Below the pieces are notes generated by a model. It did no database searches. It worked only from the letters and a program-made list of their open reading frames with translations, and was not told where the DNA came from. Position numbers and translations under genes: made by a program. Below, in pieces: positions 25,201 through 34,972 of a DNA stretch of 64,000 nt; positions within the stretch are counted from its first letter, which is position 1, and each line of letters begins with the position of its first letter. This DNA comes from Haloarcula japonica DSM 6131 (GTDB taxonomy: Archaea; Halobacteriota; Halobacteria; Halobacteriales; Haloarculaceae), in NCBI RefSeq assembly GCF_000336635.1, contig NZ_AOLY01000046.1:1-64000 (forward strand), in the 5' to 3' direction.

Positions 25201-26394
25201 TCAGAGATTCCCTTGGACGATTTCTGCGATGCGTTCACGGTCAAACAGTGTCACGTCCTCGAACGAATCCGGGTAGATATCTTTCGCCGCTCGGTCGGTA
25301 TGGTAGAAATTGATAATTGGTCCCTGATCGAGGTAGCCAGCGCTGTAGATGGCACCGTTCTGAATTGCCTGTACACCGTTCGATCCATCTTCTGCCTGCA
25401 GCGGTTCGACAACCTCGCTCTGGAATTCAGATTCCGACGCTCCACCGTGGTTTCGTACGAGCAATACCTCGGGATCGATCTCAATCAGGGACTCTAGATC
25501 GAGCGTCCCCCTGTCAGAGAAACTGTAGTGTCCCACGTCCGTCGCCGAGAGTGCATCGGTTAGACCGAGATCGCGCCACTGTTTGGTGCTGATACCGCCG
25601 TCATCAAATCGGAACGGGAAGAACTGGAAGCCAGAGCCGCTGGCTGGGTAGATCAGTAGGGCAGTCGGCCGCTGGTCGGCCGACGGCAATCGCTCATCGA
25701 TGGACTCGAGCATCTCCTCGTGGAGTTCGACGTACGCCTGATAGCGCTCCTGTGCCTGAAAGACCTCAGCCACCAGCTCGAAGGCCTCGTACAAGGTGTA
25801 GTATTTGTAATCGTGCCAGTCGTCACTATGGCGGCGAATGAAGTTGCCGAAGAAGGGGCCGAGATTGTCCGAAATCTCGTCGACATCGGCTTGATCCCAG
25901 TCGTACCAGAGTCGCAGCAAATGCGGATCTATGAAGTGGACATCCGCGTTCATTTCATAGAATAATTCCTTACTTACGCCATCGTTTACCAGTTCCACGA
26001 TTTCGTCCGCGTTGAATTCCACTCCGGGAAGCGCTTCGAAGACTTCGTTCGCAAACCGAGCGTGATCCTGAATGCCGAGCGTCTGTCCACCGCCGAGCGC
26101 GAACGCCATGTCGGCGAACGTCGGTAACAATGCGGTCCACCGCTCGGGCGGGCTATCGAACTCAACCGAACCCACCGGCTCGATCTCGACAGTGTACGAA
26201 TTATTCGTTTCCGTCCCAGCGTCCGTTTCAGAGACGGCTTCCTGTGTCGATGACGTGCTTGATTCTGTCGGCGAACCCGTTGACTGGGAGGTGCTCGAAC
26301 AGCCCGCAAACAGACCGCCACCGATAATTGCTCCGCCGTACGTCAGATAGTCACGCCGCGTCGGTTCCTTGTGGCCGCTGGAGTCGTCTGACAT
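25201..26394 (-). CDS. Tat-secreted ABC substrate-binding lipoprotein, iron/siderophore type
   Basis: A 397-residue protein with a twin-arginine lipoprotein signal (TRRDYLTYGG then FAGCSS), a Ser/Thr-rich linker to about residue 70, and a FecB/TroA-like fold. Recognisable parts are the start PVGSVEFDSPPERWTAL, LALGGG-like loop FALGGGQTLG, and DPEVLLVRNHGG. It would capture an iron chelate outside the membrane and pass it to an ABC permease. No permease or ATPase lies nearby, so it must use one encoded elsewhere. The iron-type operator right upstream supports an iron role. Cobalamin or another metal chelate is possible. Confidence 0.82.
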   Translation of the reverse strand: MSDDSSGHKEPTRRDYLTYGGAIIGGGLFAGCSSTSQSTGSPTESSTSSTQEAVSETDAGTETNNSYTVEIEPVGSVEFDSPPERWTALLPTFADMAFALGGGQTLGIQDHARFANEVFEALPGVEFNADEIVELVNDGVSKELFYEMNADVHFIDPHLLRLWYDWDQADVDEISDNLGPFFGNFIRRHSDDWHDYKYYTLYEAFELVAEVFQAQERYQAYVELHEEMLESIDERLPSADQRPTALLIYPASGSGFQFFPFRFDDGGISTKQWRDLGLTDALSATDVGHYSFSDRGTLDLESLIEIDPEVLLVRNHGGASESEFQSEVVEPLQAEDGSNGVQAIQNGAIYSAGYLDQGPIINFYHTDRAAKDIYPDSFEDVTLFDRERIAEIVQGNL

Positions 26395-26398
26395 ATTT

Positions 26399-26414
26399 TT
26401 TAGGCCACCCTAAA
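26399..26414 (-). promoter_or_regulatory. DtxR/IdeR-type iron operator
   Basis: A perfect inverted repeat, TTTAGG-CCAC-CCTAAA, lies five bases before the start codon of the binding-protein gene. The half-site and spacing match the DtxR/SirR/IdeR consensus used for iron-dependent repression. Being so close to the start, bound repressor would block initiation. No DtxR-family gene is in the window. Confidence 0.75.
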
Positions 26415-26600
26415 CATTAATAGTGGTTCCGATTTTGGCTCGCCAAAACATTCTCCGGGGAGTAGGTTTCGAATTCAATCTGAGAACTGTCCAGAGGAAG
26501 GCCATCAGTACTCGTAGCGTTCAGATGGGGATTGAAGAGTGGGGCGTAGCGTTTCTGAGTACTTTATGTCCGAAAACGCTGCCCCAACGGTAGTCTCGAC

Positions 26601-26843
26601 CAGCTCAATGATGAGCAGTACTGGCTGTACGCCGCCGTGTTTCTCGTCGAGGACTCCACATCGGTACAAACTGCGTGTCACCGACACGGATTCGATTTCA
26701 GATGCGAAAAACATGCAAATCGGAACGCCGTCGAACGTGTCTTCAGAGAAGCAAAACGGCGAACTATCTGGTTCTCAAACTGTTTCAGCAACGCCGAAGC
26801 AGAAACAGTCGACGATTGGCTCAGGTCGTTCAGCTTTGCATAG
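26601..26843 (+). pseudogene. IS6-family transposase C-terminal fragment
   Basis: The frame encodes VFLVEDSTSVQTACHRHGFDF, ANRNAVERVFREAKRRT, then FSNCFSNAEAETVDDWLRSF and a stop. This is the end of the DDE domain of haloarchaeal IS6-type transposases, including the final catalytic Glu region (VERVFREAKRRT). The N-terminal half is absent or scrambled, so it is not active. It lies between the iron operator and the SLC13-like gene. Confidence 0.8.
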
Positions 26844-26995
26844 AGTCAGCTAGTCCGAACGCGATGTCCTGTATCTTCGGTTCTCCCAGCGGGCAGGCGG
26901 AGGATTTCTTCTCGCGGTGCGGCCGCCGGATCGACGACTGGGCGCGGTTGTCGGTTCCATCAGATACTTTGGACCACCCGGCAACCCCGAACGTA

Positions 26996-28465
26996 ATGGG
27001 TGATGGTCGCACCGACGGCACGGGACTGCTGGCCGATGTCCCAGTGGTGCAGGTCAGTGGGCTGGTCGTGATGGCGCTGTTGCTCGGTGGGGGCCTCGCC
27101 GGGCCGACGCCGCCCGGGATGTCGCCGTCGATCCGACGCGTCCTCTCGGTGTTTCTCATCGCGCTGGTCCTGTGGCTGACCGAGCCGGTTCCCTACGTCG
27201 TGTCCAGCGTGCTCAGCGTGACGCTGCTGTACGCACTTGGCGTCGTCGACACCTTCGCAGCGGCGGCTACCGGCTACGCCTCATCACTCGTCTTTTTTCT
27301 CCTGCTGTTGCTCCTGCTCAGTAACTCCATCTCCAGCGTCGGACTGGACCGCCGCATGGCCCAGCGACTACTTTCGGGCGAGCACACGCCCCGGCAGACC
27401 CACCGGTCGCTGGCTGCCCACATCCTCCTGCTCGCCGTGCTCGTTCCCTCGGCGATGGCTCGCGCGGTGACCTTTATCCCCATCGTCAAGCGACTGGTCG
27501 ACGCCTACGGACTGGCGGATGGCAGCGGCTTCGAACGCGGGGCGTTCCTCCTGCTGGGCCACGTCAACCCCATCGCGTCGATGGCGCTGATGACTGGCGG
27601 CGGGATGGCGCTGGTCACCTCGGAGATCGTTACCTCGACCGTGCGCCCGGTCACGTGGGTTGAGTGGGCCGTGCTGATGATCCCGCCAACGGTCGCGCTG
27701 TTCGGGCTGGGGACCGTGAGCGCGGCGGCGTTCAGTTCGGTCGACGGCGAGAAGACTGTCGCGACCGCTGACGGGAACGGTGCGCCGGCTGAGGAACCTC
27801 GACCCTTCGGGACAGAGTCGGCCTCGGAGGTGGGTTCGACCCGCGAGCAGCGACTCGTCGCCGGCGTGATGGGTGCGACCGTGCTGGCGTGGATCGTCGG
27901 CTCGTTCGTCGGTATCCCGACGGTTGTACCCGCCGCCGCGGCCGTGTTCGTGTTATCGCTACCTGGTGTGGGCGTCATCAAAGCGGACGACGTGCGGGAC
28001 GTAAGCTGGGGCATCATCTTCCTCATCGGCGCGATGCTCTCAATTCTGGACGTCATGGAGTCGACGGGTACGCTCGACTACGTGGTCGAGACCCTCACTC
28101 GCGCGGTCCCGTTCGCGGCGCTCGCTCACTGGCAGGTCGTCGCCGTCCTGTTGGGGCTCGCGGTTGGGATCCGTGTACTGTTTTCGACTGCCTCGGCCGC
28201 TATCGTCGTCGCGCTCCCGATAGTGCTTGAGTTCGCCGACGCGTTCGGCGTCGCCCGTCTCCCGCTCGCGCTTTCCGTGCTGCTCGTCGTCGGGTCGACC
28301 ACGATATTGCCGTTCAACACGTCTGCAGTCCTCGTCTCGATGGACCGCGGTCCGCTCTCGCACCGCGACGTGGTCTCGTTCGGGCTGGTGACGATGGCGC
28401 TGTCGCTGGTAGTTGTCGTAGCGTCGTGGCTAGTCTACTGGCCGGTTATCCTATCGTGCTGTTGA
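26996..28465 (+). CDS. SLC13/DASS-type anion permease
   Basis: About 489 residues from the ATG at 26996, with 11-13 membrane helices in two inverted halves. The family's substrate-loop motifs appear as NPIASMALMTGGGMALVTSEI in the first half and LPFNTSAVLVSM in the second. A charged cytoplasmic loop lies at about residues 245-290. Homologues carry dicarboxylates, citrate, sulfate or arsenite. The frame extends back to an ATG at 26864, but that 44-residue addition overlaps IS-derived sequence and I judge it non-native. The substrate is unknown; the downstream catabolic genes handle organic acids, so a carboxylate would fit. Confidence 0.8.
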   Translation: MGDGRTDGTGLLADVPVVQVSGLVVMALLLGGGLAGPTPPGMSPSIRRVLSVFLIALVLWLTEPVPYVVSSVLSVTLLYALGVVDTFAAAATGYASSLVFFLLLLLLLSNSISSVGLDRRMAQRLLSGEHTPRQTHRSLAAHILLLAVLVPSAMARAVTFIPIVKRLVDAYGLADGSGFERGAFLLLGHVNPIASMALMTGGGMALVTSEIVTSTVRPVTWVEWAVLMIPPTVALFGLGTVSAAAFSSVDGEKTVATADGNGAPAEEPRPFGTESASEVGSTREQRLVAGVMGATVLAWIVGSFVGIPTVVPAAAAVFVLSLPGVGVIKADDVRDVSWGIIFLIGAMLSILDVMESTGTLDYVVETLTRAVPFAALAHWQVVAVLLGLAVGIRVLFSTASAAIVVALPIVLEFADAFGVARLPLALSVLLVVGSTTILPFNTSAVLVSMDRGPLSHRDVVSFGLVTMALSLVVVVASWLVYWPVILSCC

Positions 28466-28691
28466 GAGGCGGTGCCGGGTGGAGACTCCCGGCCGTCCGA
28501 GAGAGTTTGACAGCCAATGCTACGAACTGAGCACGACGACTTTGAAAAACGAGGGGTTAATAATTATGAAGTGACTGTGTTCTACCCATGATCCGACGCG
28601 GGCGTGATTCCGAAAGGAGGGTAGAAGGGAGCGGTCGCTGCCCGACATCGGCTCACTTTTTGATATCACTCGGTAACAACGGAAACGAAAA

Positions 28692-30851
28692 ATGACGCTC
28701 ATCAATGTCGACGATTTGGTGGTGCGATACGACAAGGAAGACGAGCAACTCCACAGCGTCAACGGCCTCTCGTTCACTATCGAAGACGGCGTCAACTACG
28801 CGCTATCGGGCGAATCGGCTTCGGGTAAATCGACCACTGCGAAGGCGATTCTCGGCCTGTTGCCCGACCATGCTGTAATCGAGTCCGGTGAGATCGAATT
28901 TGAAGGGCGAGACCTCCGGTCGATGACCTCAGCGGAGCGCCGTGACCTCCTCTGGGAAGAGATTGCTTTCATCCCGCAGACGGCTATCGACGCGCTTGAC
29001 CCCATCATGACTGTCGGTGCACAGATCCGCCAGGCCATCCAGACCCACCGTGAGGTCTCTGATCAAGGCGCCCGTCGACAATCCCGTGAACTGTTCGAAA
29101 CTGTTGGGCTGGACCCGGAACGGATCGACGAGTATCCACATGAGTTTTCAGCTGGGATGCGCCAGCGGGTCGTCATCGCGATGGCGCTCGCACTCGACCC
29201 GAAACTGATTATCGCCGACGAGCCGACAACCGGGCTCGATGTCGTCGTTCAGGACAAGATTATCGAGAACATACTGCAGATTCAGGAGAAGACGGACAGT
29301 TCGCTTCTGCTGATCACCCACGATTTGAGTGTCATCGCCGAGACCTGTGACGAGATGTCCGTGCTCTATGGCGGGATGGTCATGGAACAAGGCCACGTCG
29401 ATAATATACTTCTCAACCCTTCGAACCCGTACACGATGGGGCTACAGAACGCGTACCCTGGGCAGAACGACGGCAGCAACGAGCTCATCTCGGTCCCCGG
29501 CGAACCGCCAACGCTGGATGAGGTTCCGAAAGGCTGTATCTTCGAACCGCGGTGCCCCTTCGCCACCGAGGAATGTGAGAGTACACGCCCTCCGTTGGAG
29601 AAACTCCCGTACCGGAACCAGCGAGTCGCCTGCCACCATACTGATCGGGCAGCCCGAATGAGACACAGCGCTGACGACCCGTCGACGTGGAGTGGAGCCA
29701 CTGACGGCACCCGGTCTGTCGACAAAGAGGTACTTCTGGAAGTCGACGGACTGTGCAAGTGGTACGACCGCAAGCGGTCACTCCTCGGCCGAATTCCTTT
29801 CGACCACGGCTCACCGTCGATTGCGAGAGTCACGAGCACCATCCGCCAAGCGTACGAGCAGCAAGGAGATGTCCTCCGTGACGTTTTCGATAGCGGGAAA
29901 TCGCAAGTACGCGCTGTCGATGGAGTATCGTTTTCGGTCGCTCGCGGCGAAATACTTGGTATCGTCGGCGAATCGGGCTGTGGCAAGTCGACGCTCGCCC
30001 AGACGCTGGGGCTCCTCGAGGAACCCACCGCGGGGGAGTTCGTGTTCGATGGCCAGTCGCATGAGTACTATCAGGACGGGAATCTCAAGTCGTTCCGTCA
30101 GCGGCTTCAGGTTGTTTTCCAGAACCCGTACGAGTCATTGAACCCCCGGCTCACTGTCAAACAACTCGTCAAGGAACCGTTGACGATTCACGACTACCGC
30201 CTCGGCGAGCGCGACGAGGCTGTCAGAGAAACGCTCGAACGGGTCGGACTGGCACCAGCTGAGCACTATTTAGATTCGTACCCGAACGAGCTTTCCGGCG
30301 GGCAGCGTCAGCGGGTCGCCCTCGCTCAAGCATTGGTTATTGACCCGGACTTCCTCATCTGTGACGAACCCGCCTCGATGCTCGACGTATCGCTGCAGGC
30401 GGAGGTCCTGAACCTACTCCGGGGGCTGGCAGACACCGAAGGGATCGGCGTCCTGTACATTTCACATGACCTGGCCAGTCTCACACGGGTCGCCGACCGC
30501 CTGGCGATTATGTATCTCGGTCGGTTCATCGAGCGTGGTGAAACCGACCGTATCGTCACCGACCCGAAACACCCGTACACGGAGGCGTTGCTCGCGGCGA
30601 TTCCGGAGATGGATCCACGAGGGACCCGCGACCGCGTCACACTCGAAGGGGAGCCGCCCAACCCCGTGAACTGCGGGACGGGGTGTCGGTTCGCCCCCCG
30701 CTGTCCGAGAGAGACTGACCGGTGTCATAGCGAAGAACCCGAACTCGACACTTGGGTCGGTGAGAGCCACGAATCGGCCTGTTTCCACCCTATTGAGAAT
30801 GCAGCTGACGGTGGTCACGGGCGGATAGACGAATCGATCAAAAACGAGTGA
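28692..30851 (+). CDS. Fused DppD-DppF peptide/nickel ABC transporter ATPase (orphan)
   Basis: A 719-residue protein with two complete ABC domains. The first has GESASGKSTTAK (Walker A, with Ala where Gly is usual), EFSAGMRQRV (signature) and LIIADEPTTGLD. The second has GESGCGKSTLAQ, LSGGQRQRVALAQ and DEPASMLDVS. Each is followed by an oligopeptide-transport C-terminal zinc-like motif (CIFEPRCPFATEEC and CRFAPRCPRETDRC). It is a paralogue of the ATPase at 42419-44542 but has no adjacent permease or binding protein. It may serve the same permease complex or a distant one. Confidence 0.9.
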   Translation: MTLINVDDLVVRYDKEDEQLHSVNGLSFTIEDGVNYALSGESASGKSTTAKAILGLLPDHAVIESGEIEFEGRDLRSMTSAERRDLLWEEIAFIPQTAIDALDPIMTVGAQIRQAIQTHREVSDQGARRQSRELFETVGLDPERIDEYPHEFSAGMRQRVVIAMALALDPKLIIADEPTTGLDVVVQDKIIENILQIQEKTDSSLLLITHDLSVIAETCDEMSVLYGGMVMEQGHVDNILLNPSNPYTMGLQNAYPGQNDGSNELISVPGEPPTLDEVPKGCIFEPRCPFATEECESTRPPLEKLPYRNQRVACHHTDRAARMRHSADDPSTWSGATDGTRSVDKEVLLEVDGLCKWYDRKRSLLGRIPFDHGSPSIARVTSTIRQAYEQQGDVLRDVFDSGKSQVRAVDGVSFSVARGEILGIVGESGCGKSTLAQTLGLLEEPTAGEFVFDGQSHEYYQDGNLKSFRQRLQVVFQNPYESLNPRLTVKQLVKEPLTIHDYRLGERDEAVRETLERVGLAPAEHYLDSYPNELSGGQRQRVALAQALVIDPDFLICDEPASMLDVSLQAEVLNLLRGLADTEGIGVLYISHDLASLTRVADRLAIMYLGRFIERGETDRIVTDPKHPYTEALLAAIPEMDPRGTRDRVTLEGEPPNPVNCGTGCRFAPRCPRETDRCHSEEPELDTWVGESHESACFHPIENAADGGHGRIDESIKNE

Positions 30852-30885
30852 CCGGTCACGGTGCTGCCGCCACGATGGCGGCCGT

Positions 30886-31647
30886 TCACCGGGTTGCGCG
30901 AAGCAACAGTTTGAGGTTCGCAAACGACTCGATCTCACCCTCTGATTCGGTGATTTCGAATATCTCGGTCGCACTGGGTGGCCGGTCGGCGAAGGCCGCC
31001 GAAAGGCGCTCGCGGCGCTCGGCCGACAGATCGACGTTTGCGACCCACTCGTCGTAGTCGAGTGTTTTCGTGATGACTCGCGATATCTTGACGGTAAAGC
31101 CCGCCTTCTCAACCCACCGGAGCCAGTCGCCGACGCGGTGTGAGCGGACGTGCGTCGGGTCCCGGATCCGCTCGACTCGGTTGAGAAAGTCGTCGAGGGA
31201 ATCGTCATCGGGTGCGACGTTGTCTTCGAAGGCGAGGGTTCCTCCGGGTTCGAGGATTCGAGCGACTTCCTCGACGAATTTCGTGGGCTCGGGGAAGTGG
31301 TGGGCGGCGATACGACAGGTCACCGAGTCGAACGAATTTGCGACGAACGGGAGGCGCTCAGCATCGCACACGACGCCCGTCACGCCGGGAAATGCCCGAG
31401 TTGCAGTCCTGACCATCTGGGGCGCGGCGTCAGTTCCGATGACCTGGCCGACGCCGCTTTCAGCCAGTGCACCGGCAGTGTGACCCGCACCTGTGGCGAC
31501 ATCCACCGCACGATTAGCGGATCCGACCCACTCGACTAACTGGTCAAGGTCGTCGCCCGCCCGGTGGACGCGACTGTGTAAATAGGATTCGGCGTGTTCG
31601 TCGAATAGCGCCGCTGCCGACCGCTTCTGCTCCGCTCCGTCGTCCAT
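30886..31647 (-). CDS. Class I SAM-dependent methyltransferase
   Basis: A 253-residue UbiE/COQ5-like methyltransferase. Motif I is VDVATGAGHTAGALAE, motif II region VIGTDAAPQMV, then VCDAERLPFVANSFDSVTCR and the post-motif HHFPEPTKFVEEVARILEPGG. The start at 31647 (MDDGAEQKRS) is chosen because sequence upstream in the same frame is antisense to the CitE-like gene. It is convergent with the orphan ATPase and divergent from the lyase gene. The acceptor substrate cannot be told; quinone or small-molecule methylation is typical. Confidence 0.85.
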   Translation of the reverse strand: MDDGAEQKRSAAALFDEHAESYLHSRVHRAGDDLDQLVEWVGSANRAVDVATGAGHTAGALAESGVGQVIGTDAAPQMVRTATRAFPGVTGVVCDAERLPFVANSFDSVTCRIAAHHFPEPTKFVEEVARILEPGGTLAFEDNVAPDDDSLDDFLNRVERIRDPTHVRSHRVGDWLRWVEKAGFTVKISRVITKTLDYDEWVANVDLSAERRERLSAAFADRPPSATEIFEITESEGEIESFANLKLLLRATR

Positions 31648-31723
31648 ACCTCCGTATGATGCCGGGTCGTCAAAGTGGTTCGGGCGGCTGTGGGTTTTTC
31701 TCACCGCCGGACGACATCGTCTC

Positions 31724-32578
31724 ATGGTCAGACGTTCGATGCTGTACTGTCCAGGCGACGAGCGGGAGATGATGGAGAAGGCTGTCGACTCCGGTGCCGA
31801 CGTGGTGATATTTGACCTCGAAGACGCCGTAGCGCCGGCGGCACGCGACGAGGCTCGTCGGGCAGTCAGAGAGACGATAGAGGCGCTAGAGAATCCCGCC
31901 CAATCCATCAGTGTCCGTATCAATCCCTTGGACCGCGATGGATCAAAGGATGTCGACGCTGTCATCCGTGATGCCGAGACACTCCCCGACAGTGTGGTGC
32001 TCCCGAAAGTCGAGAGTAGCGAGATGGTGGCGGCGCTCACCGACCACCTCGCTGACGTTGGGGCGGAGTCTGTCGACGTCATCCCACTCATCGAGACGGC
32101 GGCAGGACTGGTTGCTGCAGAGGAGATAGCGGGCGCGCCGGGTGTCGTTGCCGTCGCCTACGGCGACCAGGACTACACCGCCGACGTTGGAGCCACCGTC
32201 ACCGACGAGAAAACGGAGTCGCTGTACGCTCGCCAACGCGTCGTCGCTGCCGCAGGTGCGGCTGGCGTCGATGCGCTGGATACCGTCTACACGGACATCG
32301 ACGACGCTGACGGTCTCCGCGAGCAGACCGAGACGGTCATCGCGTTCGGGTTCGATGGGAAATTGGCTATCCATCCCGCTCAAGTCGACATCATCAACGA
32401 GGCGTTCACGCCCGACCCTGAGGAAATCGAGTGGGCCGAGAAGGTAATCGAAGGGCAAGAGCAGGCTAGCGAAACGGAAACTGCCGTGTTCACCGTCGGT
32501 GGACAAATGATTGACCCCCCGCTGGTCGACCGCGCACGGACCATTCTCGATCGGGTCGACGCTGCGGAGAACCACTGA
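31724..32578 (+). CDS. HpcH/HpaI-type CitE-like lyase
   Basis: A 284-residue TIM-barrel protein of the CitE group: RRSMLYCPGDEREMMEKA at the N-terminus, DVVIFDLEDAVAPAARDEAR (acidic metal ligands), VRINPLD, LPKVES and IPLIETAAGL. Related enzymes cleave citramalyl-CoA, malyl-CoA or beta-methylmalyl-CoA. The C-terminal VFTVGGQMIDPPLVDRA matches stand-alone acyl-CoA lyases rather than citrate lyase subunits. Paired with the acyl-CoA synthetase that follows, it suggests activation and cleavage of a hydroxy-dicarboxylate. It appears to be the first gene of the catabolic run. Confidence 0.85.
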   Translation: MVRRSMLYCPGDEREMMEKAVDSGADVVIFDLEDAVAPAARDEARRAVRETIEALENPAQSISVRINPLDRDGSKDVDAVIRDAETLPDSVVLPKVESSEMVAALTDHLADVGAESVDVIPLIETAAGLVAAEEIAGAPGVVAVAYGDQDYTADVGATVTDEKTESLYARQRVVAAAGAAGVDALDTVYTDIDDADGLREQTETVIAFGFDGKLAIHPAQVDIINEAFTPDPEEIEWAEKVIEGQEQASETETAVFTVGGQMIDPPLVDRARTILDRVDAAENH

Positions 32579-32694
32579 CTAGGGCTCGCCTGCACGTCGA
32601 TTCAGTCCTGAGATATTGTCCCGCATATAAATGGCGATTGTCATTGCCGGCATTCGGGAGTATGGTATTGTCCTTCGGCAGTGTCTCGATAACC

Positions 32695-34860
32695 ATGCCG
32701 GTCGATGATGTACATGATGGAAACGGCCCGCCTGACAGTTCCCAACCGGTCCCCGACCTGGATCCGCTATTCGACCCGAAGTCGGTCGCGGTCGTCGGCG
32801 CGAGTCCCGACTCCTTCTACTCGGGGAATCTCGTGGAGAACCTGCTCGACTACGGGTTCGACGGGACGCTCTATCCTGTCAACCCCGGTCGCGACGAGGT
32901 CTGGGACCGGCAGTGTTACGACGACATCGACGACATTCCCGAAACGGTCGACCTGGCAGTCGTCAGCGTCCCGCGGGAGCACGTCGTCGGGGTCGTCGAA
33001 TCGGCGGGCGAGCGCGGCGTCCCAGTCGCGTTGGTACTGACTGCGGGGTTTGCCGAGGCCGACGAGACGGGCACAACCCTGGAAGCGGACCTCGGCGAGG
33101 TAGCCAACGAGGCTGGGATTCGGGTCGTCGGCCCGAACTGTATCGGTGTGATGGCCAGTGAGGGGGCGACGCTAACCTCGACGTGTTCCCGCGAACCGCA
33201 ACCTGGCGGTATCGGCCTCGTCAGTCAGTCAGGCGCGCTGGCGTTCACGACGTTCTTCGAGCGGGCCGCCGACAGCGACGTTCACTTCAGCCACATCGTC
33301 TCCACCGGCAACGAGGTCGATCTCACGGCCGCCGACTATGTGGCTTACCTCGCCGACCAGAACGACGTTGACGTCGTCTGCACCTACATCGAGGGGGTCG
33401 ACGATCCCGAGCGGTTCCTGCGAGTCGCCGAGGACGCTGTCCGCAACGGGACCCCTGTCCTAGCGGTGAAAATCGGGTCGTCCGAGTTCGCGGAGGCAGC
33501 GACGCTGAGCCACACCGGGTCACTCACCGGCGATGACGATGCCTGGGAAGCGGCATTCGACCAGACGGGTGTCGAGCGAGTGCCGGACATCCCTGACCTG
33601 CTCGCTCGCGCGAGCGCTCACACTGCCTACGACGACCCCGACGGGAACAGCGTCTGTATCGCCTCGACCAGTGGCGGACTCGCGAGCCTGCTCGCCGATA
33701 TGGCCGCCGACCGGGGATTCGCGCTCCCGGACATCGACGGTGAGACCGAACGGGAACTGCTGGACATCGACGAGCTGTTGACCTACGGCGGATTCAACAA
33801 TCCGGCTGATATCCGCGGCTACGGCGCCCACGTTCTGCCCGAGATCGCCGACGCAGTGACCGACGACGACGCGTTCGACGCGTACGTCTTCGCCATTGGC
33901 CTGCCCGGAGTAGACGAGCGTGCGGAGACTATCGCCGAGGACTTGGAGACAATCGCCGCCGAGGCTGATGACTCCGTCTACGTGCTCTGGACCGGACGCA
34001 AAGAGCCCGATGACCCGACAGAGACACCACCGTACGTTCGCTTGCGGGAGTCAATCCCGGTCTACGAGGATCCCAGCCGGTGTCTGGACGCACTCGCGTC
34101 GACGATGGACTTCGTTACCGCACACGACCATCTGACCGACCAGCCGTCCCGAGGTGCCCTCGATGCCGACGCGCGTCGGGCCGCCGCCAACGTCGACCTG
34201 CCGCGGGGACGCGTCCTCACGTGGGCAGAGTCCGAAGATTTGCTAGACGCGTACGACATCCCCGTGGTCGAGTCTCGGCTGGCGACCGATGTCGACGAGG
34301 CGGCCGCGGCGGCCGACGATCTTGGGTTCCCGGTCGTACTCAAGATCGACTCACCGGCACTCCCCCACCGAACCGACATCGGTGGAGTGCGACTAGGCAT
34401 CGACTCGGTCGAAGCAGCTCGTGACGCGTATGAGGAAGTGATGAACGCCGCACGGACAGCTGTCGATGACGACGATATCGAAGGCGTGCTGGTCCAGCCG
34501 ATGCTCGATGACGGCGTCGAGGCTATCGCGGGCATCGCCCCTGACGAGGTGTTCGGCTCACTCGTCTCCGTCGGTCCGGGCGGTGTCCTCGTGGCGGCGC
34601 TCGACGAGAGCGCCACGCTGGTTCCCCCCTTCTCGCGGGCCGACGCGCGAGCGGCCGTTGCGGAGACGGCTCTCGCGTCGTTACTCAGAGACCGGCGTGA
34701 CGGGCCTGCACTGTCTGTCGACGCCTTCGTCGACGTACTCACTCGCGTCGGTGACTTGACCGCGGGCGTTGACGCCGTTGCAGAACTGGACCTCAACCCC
34801 ATTGTTGTCACCGAGGACGGCCCCATCGCGGTGGACGCCCTCGTGCGGACCCGTGAGTAG
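32695..34860 (+). CDS. ADP-forming acyl-CoA synthetase, fused alpha-beta type
   Basis: About 721 residues from MPVDDVHDG. An N-terminal CoA-binding domain (FDPKSVAVVGASPDSFYSG) is followed by a succinyl-CoA-ligase-like domain that carries the phosphorylatable His in TLSHTGSLTGDDD. An ATP-grasp domain forms the C-terminal 230 residues (FPVVLKIDSPALPHRTDIGGV, GVLVQPMLDDGVEAIAGIA, LDLNPIVV). The reaction is reversible carboxylic acid + CoA + ATP to acyl-CoA + ADP. An ATG at 32638 could add 19 residues, but the chosen start is closer to the family N-terminus. It follows the CitE-like gene on the same strand. Confidence 0.88.
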   Translation: MPVDDVHDGNGPPDSSQPVPDLDPLFDPKSVAVVGASPDSFYSGNLVENLLDYGFDGTLYPVNPGRDEVWDRQCYDDIDDIPETVDLAVVSVPREHVVGVVESAGERGVPVALVLTAGFAEADETGTTLEADLGEVANEAGIRVVGPNCIGVMASEGATLTSTCSREPQPGGIGLVSQSGALAFTTFFERAADSDVHFSHIVSTGNEVDLTAADYVAYLADQNDVDVVCTYIEGVDDPERFLRVAEDAVRNGTPVLAVKIGSSEFAEAATLSHTGSLTGDDDAWEAAFDQTGVERVPDIPDLLARASAHTAYDDPDGNSVCIASTSGGLASLLADMAADRGFALPDIDGETERELLDIDELLTYGGFNNPADIRGYGAHVLPEIADAVTDDDAFDAYVFAIGLPGVDERAETIAEDLETIAAEADDSVYVLWTGRKEPDDPTETPPYVRLRESIPVYEDPSRCLDALASTMDFVTAHDHLTDQPSRGALDADARRAAANVDLPRGRVLTWAESEDLLDAYDIPVVESRLATDVDEAAAAADDLGFPVVLKIDSPALPHRTDIGGVRLGIDSVEAARDAYEEVMNAARTAVDDDDIEGVLVQPMLDDGVEAIAGIAPDEVFGSLVSVGPGGVLVAALDESATLVPPFSRADARAAVAETALASLLRDRRDGPALSVDAFVDVLTRVGDLTAGVDAVAELDLNPIVVTEDGPIAVDALVRTRE

Positions 34861-34867
34861 CCTATCG

Positions 34868-34972
34868 ATGCAGGCCACAGATACCTATCGGGGGGCGGTG
34901 ATCGCGGGCCGCGGACAGCGACTGCGTGTCGCCACGGCCACCGTCGACCAAATCCAGCCACTCGTACCATGA
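34868..34972 (+). CDS. Possible 34-residue coupled ORF before the MFS gene
   Basis: The frame MQATDTYRGAVIAGRGQR and so on begins just after the acyl-CoA synthetase stop and ends with TGA overlapping the next ATG (ATGA). It has no recognisable domain. The exact overlap and lack of other signals suggest translational coupling, either as a real mini-protein or as a decayed gene end. Evidence is limited to position and codon choice. Confidence 0.3.
   Translation: MQATDTYRGAVIAGRGQRLRVATATVDQIQPLVP

Noticed and set aside
26864..26995. N-terminal 44-residue extension of the SLC13-like permease
   Set aside because: Lies next to IS-derived sequence and lacks similarity to the family; the internal ATG at 26996 gives a normal first helix.
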